Part shown: in pieces, positions 61,160 to 64,000 of the stretch
Layout: each line of letters starts with the position of its first letter
Numbering within the stretch: position 1 is the stretch's first letter
Assembly: GCF_029910535.1 (NCBI RefSeq)
Contig: NZ_CP069362.1
Location: 1,302,001-1,366,000, forward strand
Reading direction: 5' to 3'
From: Marinitoga aeolica
GTDB lineage: Bacteria > Thermotogota > Thermotogae > Petrotogales > Petrotogaceae
Length of the DNA stretch: 64,000 nt
Program-made: the position numbers and the translations under genes
The notes under the pieces: model-generated
What the model was told of the DNA's origin: nothing
Database searches by the model: none
Seen by the model: the letters and a program-made list of their open reading frames with translations, nothing else

Positions 61160-63856
61160 ATGCAAAAAAAATATATTATTTTAATTGCAATTGTTGTATT
61201 AATACTTATAATTTTGGTTTTTAAACCAGTTAAAGTATCTATAAGTTTAATAATCCCAGATGAATTTAGAGGATTAAAATATGAAATAGAGATTAAAGGT
61301 CAAAACTATAGATTGAAAAATAATCTGAGAATAAAATTATTTCCGGGAAATTATAATATTTATGTGAAATTAGGGAATAACAAAAAAAGAATAGACCTTA
61401 AAGTCCCATATTTTTCATTTAGTAAATTAAATTATGAGGTTTATGTTGAAAAACCGATTATAAAAGCAAGTTTTGAAAGAAAAGATTATGACAGGATATA
61501 TGTTTATTTAAATTCTAAAAATTATAATATGGATTATTGGGTAATTAAATTTAATGATAAAGAATATAAAACTACATTATCTACATATAAATTATGTATT
61601 TCACCATATGATGATGGAAAGTTAACCATTTCTGCATATTTGCAAGGTAAAAAAATATATGAAAAAATATTTGATATAAAAGCTCCTTTATCTAAAATTA
61701 TAGACTATAAAATGGAAATAAAAGATTATATTGAAATTACATTAGATATAGGACATAAAATAATAGATCCTATTAAATATGAAATATATAAAAATAATAT
61801 ATTAATTGATACTACAAAGGAACCTAAATATAGAGATAACTTTACATATGATAAAGTAAAATATAGAATAATCCCTATATATTATAGTGGGTATAAAGGG
61901 GAATCAATAGAAATTGAAAAACCAAAATTATCATATATTCCAGATAAAATAAACACGAGAAAAATAAATATTGATATGCATTATGAGAAAATAATTTTAA
62001 ACGGTAAAGATTATAATGAAAGTAACTTTATTGAGGGTGAGAATAATTTAATTATACAAATAAGTAAAAATATTTTTTGGTATAAAAAAGTATTTTTAGA
62101 TACAACGCCACCTAAAATAAATAAAATTTCCTTATACTATAATGGAATATTTTATATAAACATTCAATCCAATGAAAAATCAAAATATATTTTAATTACA
62201 AATAATAGTACTTACACATATAATAGCGATAAATTTTCTTTGGCAGATCATAGTAAAGAGGCCACAATATTTGCTGTTGATGAGCTTGGCAATGAATCAA
62301 AACCGATAAAATTAGAATTAAATCCATTTCCAAAATATAAAATTGAAGAATCCAAAAATGATGTAACCTTTGAATTTGAAAATAAATTTATAACAGATAA
62401 ATGTGAATTAAGAATTATTGATGAAGAAAATAATGTGATTTCAACTATAAATGTAAAAAAATTAAATAGATTTACTTTTTCTAATTTTTTTCCGGGAAAA
62501 GAATATAGATTTATATTATATATAGATGAAAAATTCAATAAAGAAATATATAAAAAAATAACAAAACCAGAATTACCTATTATAAAAAGTATTGATAATC
62601 CAGAAACAGGAACATTTGAAATTGAGCTATTAAAGGATTATAAATATAATTATTATAGCGTTCAATTTGACGACTATAAGGAGAAAGGGAAATTTTCTGG
62701 AAAAGATTTGAGATTAGAAATTCCTTTGAAAAAGCTAACAAGAGAAGGAACATTAATCTTATGGCGAGAATTTAAAGGGTTAAAAACGGAAACTATAAAA
62801 TTCAATTTAAGAGATAGCGTTTTGTTTAATAAAAAGATATATAGTAATTTAGAAGGAACTTTAAAAGATGTTAATTCACCATACATTGTCTCTGAAGATA
62901 TTAAATTGAATAATGTTGAAATTAATGGTAAAATATTAGTGTATATTTTTCCAGGGAAGAAAGTATTTATAGATAAACCCATAAAATATAAAACTAGTAA
63001 TTCAAAACTAATATTTAAGCCTATAAAAGACAAATTTGAAGGAATTGTATTAAGTAATAATAATTTAAAAAATATTGAAATCTATAATGCTAAAATAGGA
63101 ATTTTTGCAAAAAACAATTTTGATTTATATAATCTTGTAATAAAGAAATGTGATATTGGAATATATGGAAAGAATGTTCGAGGAGTGGCATATAATATTT
63201 TAGCATCTGATAATAAAAAGGCTTTTGAGATAGTAAATAGTAATGTTGAAATAAAAAATTCATTATTTTTTGATAATGAAATAGCATTTAACATTTCTAA
63301 TTCAGAAGCATATCTTTATAATTTGTCAATTGCTGATTCTAATTTGGATATAGATAGTTATAACTCTAATTTGAAAATAAAAACATCGGACTTTTTAAAT
63401 AGTAAGCAATCAATAAAAAGTTATAAAGGGAATTTATATGTTGGGTATTCTTCGTTTAATAATAATTTGACAACGATAAAATCAGTAGAAAATAATAGTT
63501 TGTATATATTAAACACAAAATTTATGAATAATGTAATGTCAGTTGATATATTTAATTCACCTTTTGAAATTAATCAATCAGAGTTTGTTAATAATAAAAA
63601 AGCAATAAAGTTATTTAATTCTAAAAATGATAAATATTTTAAGATTAAAAACTCTCAATTTGAAAATAATAATATAGATATTTATGTAGACGGTAGCAAT
63701 GATGTATATGTGGAAAATTGTGATATAACCAAATATTATGATGGAAATACAGAACCAACATGGATGGATGAAAATGGAAATATACTTAAAAGAGGTAAAA
63801 TTATTTTAAAGGAGGAGAAAGATGAAAGCAATAATATTAGCAGGGGGGTCAGGTGA
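61160..63856 (+). CDS. Large membrane-anchored protein with right-handed beta-helix region
   Basis: This 898-residue protein has a single N-terminal membrane helix (YIILIAIVVLILIILVF), so most of it lies outside the membrane. Residues 30-550 look like tandem beta-sandwich modules (PLSKIIDYKMEIKDYIEITL, FWYKKVFLDTTPPKI, ATIFAVDELGNESKPIKL). Residues 600-860 have regular short strands with asparagine ladders (NVEIKNSLFFDNEIAFNISN, YILNTKFMNNVMSVDIFNS), typical of parallel beta-helices. It overlaps manC by 35 bp. The function is unknown; surface polysaccharide binding is an inference from the neighbour. Confidence 0.8.
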   Translation: MQKKYIILIAIVVLILIILVFKPVKVSISLIIPDEFRGLKYEIEIKGQNYRLKNNLRIKLFPGNYNIYVKLGNNKKRIDLKVPYFSFSKLNYEVYVEKPIIKASFERKDYDRIYVYLNSKNYNMDYWVIKFNDKEYKTTLSTYKLCISPYDDGKLTISAYLQGKKIYEKIFDIKAPLSKIIDYKMEIKDYIEITLDIGHKIIDPIKYEIYKNNILIDTTKEPKYRDNFTYDKVKYRIIPIYYSGYKGESIEIEKPKLSYIPDKINTRKINIDMHYEKIILNGKDYNESNFIEGENNLIIQISKNIFWYKKVFLDTTPPKINKISLYYNGIFYINIQSNEKSKYILITNNSTYTYNSDKFSLADHSKEATIFAVDELGNESKPIKLELNPFPKYKIEESKNDVTFEFENKFITDKCELRIIDEENNVISTINVKKLNRFTFSNFFPGKEYRFILYIDEKFNKEIYKKITKPELPIIKSIDNPETGTFEIELLKDYKYNYYSVQFDDYKEKGKFSGKDLRLEIPLKKLTREGTLILWREFKGLKTETIKFNLRDSVLFNKKIYSNLEGTLKDVNSPYIVSEDIKLNNVEINGKILVYIFPGKKVFIDKPIKYKTSNSKLIFKPIKDKFEGIVLSNNNLKNIEIYNAKIGIFAKNNFDLYNLVIKKCDIGIYGKNVRGVAYNILASDNKKAFEIVNSNVEIKNSLFFDNEIAFNISNSEAYLYNLSIADSNLDIDSYNSNLKIKTSDFLNSKQSIKSYKGNLYVGYSSFNNNLTTIKSVENNSLYILNTKFMNNVMSVDIFNSPFEINQSEFVNNKKAIKLFNSKNDKYFKIKNSQFENNNIDIYVDGSNDVYVENCDITKYYDGNTEPTWMDENGNILKRGKIILKEEKDESNNISRGVR

Positions 63857-64000
63857 AAGATTCTGGCCTTTGAGTACATCGAAAAAGCCGAAACAGTTTT
63901 TAAAAATATTTTCTGATAAATCTCTGATAAGAGAAACCTTTGAAAGGTTATTATTCAAATTAAAATCAGAAGATATTTTTGTTGTAACAGCAGAAAGATA
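63822..64000 (+). CDS. manC: Mannose-1-phosphate guanylyltransferase (5' part)
   Basis: Only the first 59 codons are in the window. MKAIILAGGSGERFWPLSTS, KKPKQFLKIFSDKSLIRETF is the nucleotidyltransferase N-terminus of ManC/ManC-ManA, which makes GDP-mannose from mannose-1-phosphate and GTP. AAAGGAGGAG lies upstream of ATG 63822. It overlaps the end of the beta-helix gene, so the two are cotranscribed. Confidence 0.9.
   Translation, partial: MKAIILAGGSGERFWPLSTSKKPKQFLKIFSDKSLIRETFERLLFKLKSEDIFVVTAER

Overview
The window is about 30% GC by eye, with tightly packed operons and mostly AGGAGG-type ribosome binding sites. It looks like a chromosomal segment of a member of the Thermotogota, most likely Marinitoga or a close relative. 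Pointers are the hrcA-grpE-dnaJ order without dnaK, a GlpX-type fructose bisphosphatase, a complete mur operon, a rimO-pgsA-thpR-recA-recX-rny run, and flagellar genes. This assignment is an inference from gene content, not from a marker gene. No tRNA, rRNA or CRISPR array was found.

Layout. Minus strand 1-9490: the start of an AAA-ATPase-like/PD-(D/E)XK protein cut by the window edge, a GAF-domain protein, the iron-sulfur assembly operon sufCBDSU, two unknown genes and an M18 aminopeptidase. Plus strand 9723-21524: glpX, a SAM hydroxide adenosyltransferase-like gene, a histidine kinase, rimO-pgsA-thpR-recA-recX-rny, a clostripain-like lipoprotein and mreB. Minus strand 21538-25655: mscS, flgF-flgG and two LiaF-like membrane proteins. 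A STAS-domain gene (plus) is followed by murE-murF-mraY-murD-ftsW-murG-murC (minus, 26226-34787). Plus strand 34902-46230: hrcA-grpE-dnaJ, a YitT-like protein, a CBS-domain hemolysin-like protein, cdd, a response regulator-PP2C protein, a NUDIX hydrolase, gltX, cysS and a GAF histidine kinase. Then come tetR plus a radical SAM enzyme (minus), a TPP riboswitch with a thiamine-binding protein, an ArsB/NhaD-like transporter, a uridine-kinase-like fusion, padR and a three-gene UDP-sugar (WbpA/B/D-like) operon. The window ends with an epimerase and marR (minus), amt (minus), a large membrane-anchored beta-helix protein and the start of manC.

The most unusual content is non-coding. About ten structured, MITE-like repeats of about 190-345 bp lie between genes. 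The main family has imperfect terminal inverted repeats (CAGTTTGTAGACAAAG / CAGACTGTTGACAAA) and a folded core with visibly covarying stems. Six copies lie exactly between the hairpin and the U-tract of an intrinsic terminator and are flanked by direct duplications of the whole hairpin. Every copy with an upstream gene is oriented with the transcription of that gene. At two loci a second repeat family replaces the core of the first. This looks like a non-autonomous mobile element specialised for transcription terminators. No transposase for it is in the window.

Regulation visible in the sequence includes a CIRCE operator embedded in the hrcA ribosome binding site, two identical TetR operators 140 bp apart, a MarR-type palindrome, a TPP riboswitch with its terminator, and many near-consensus TTGACA-17-TATAAT promoters.
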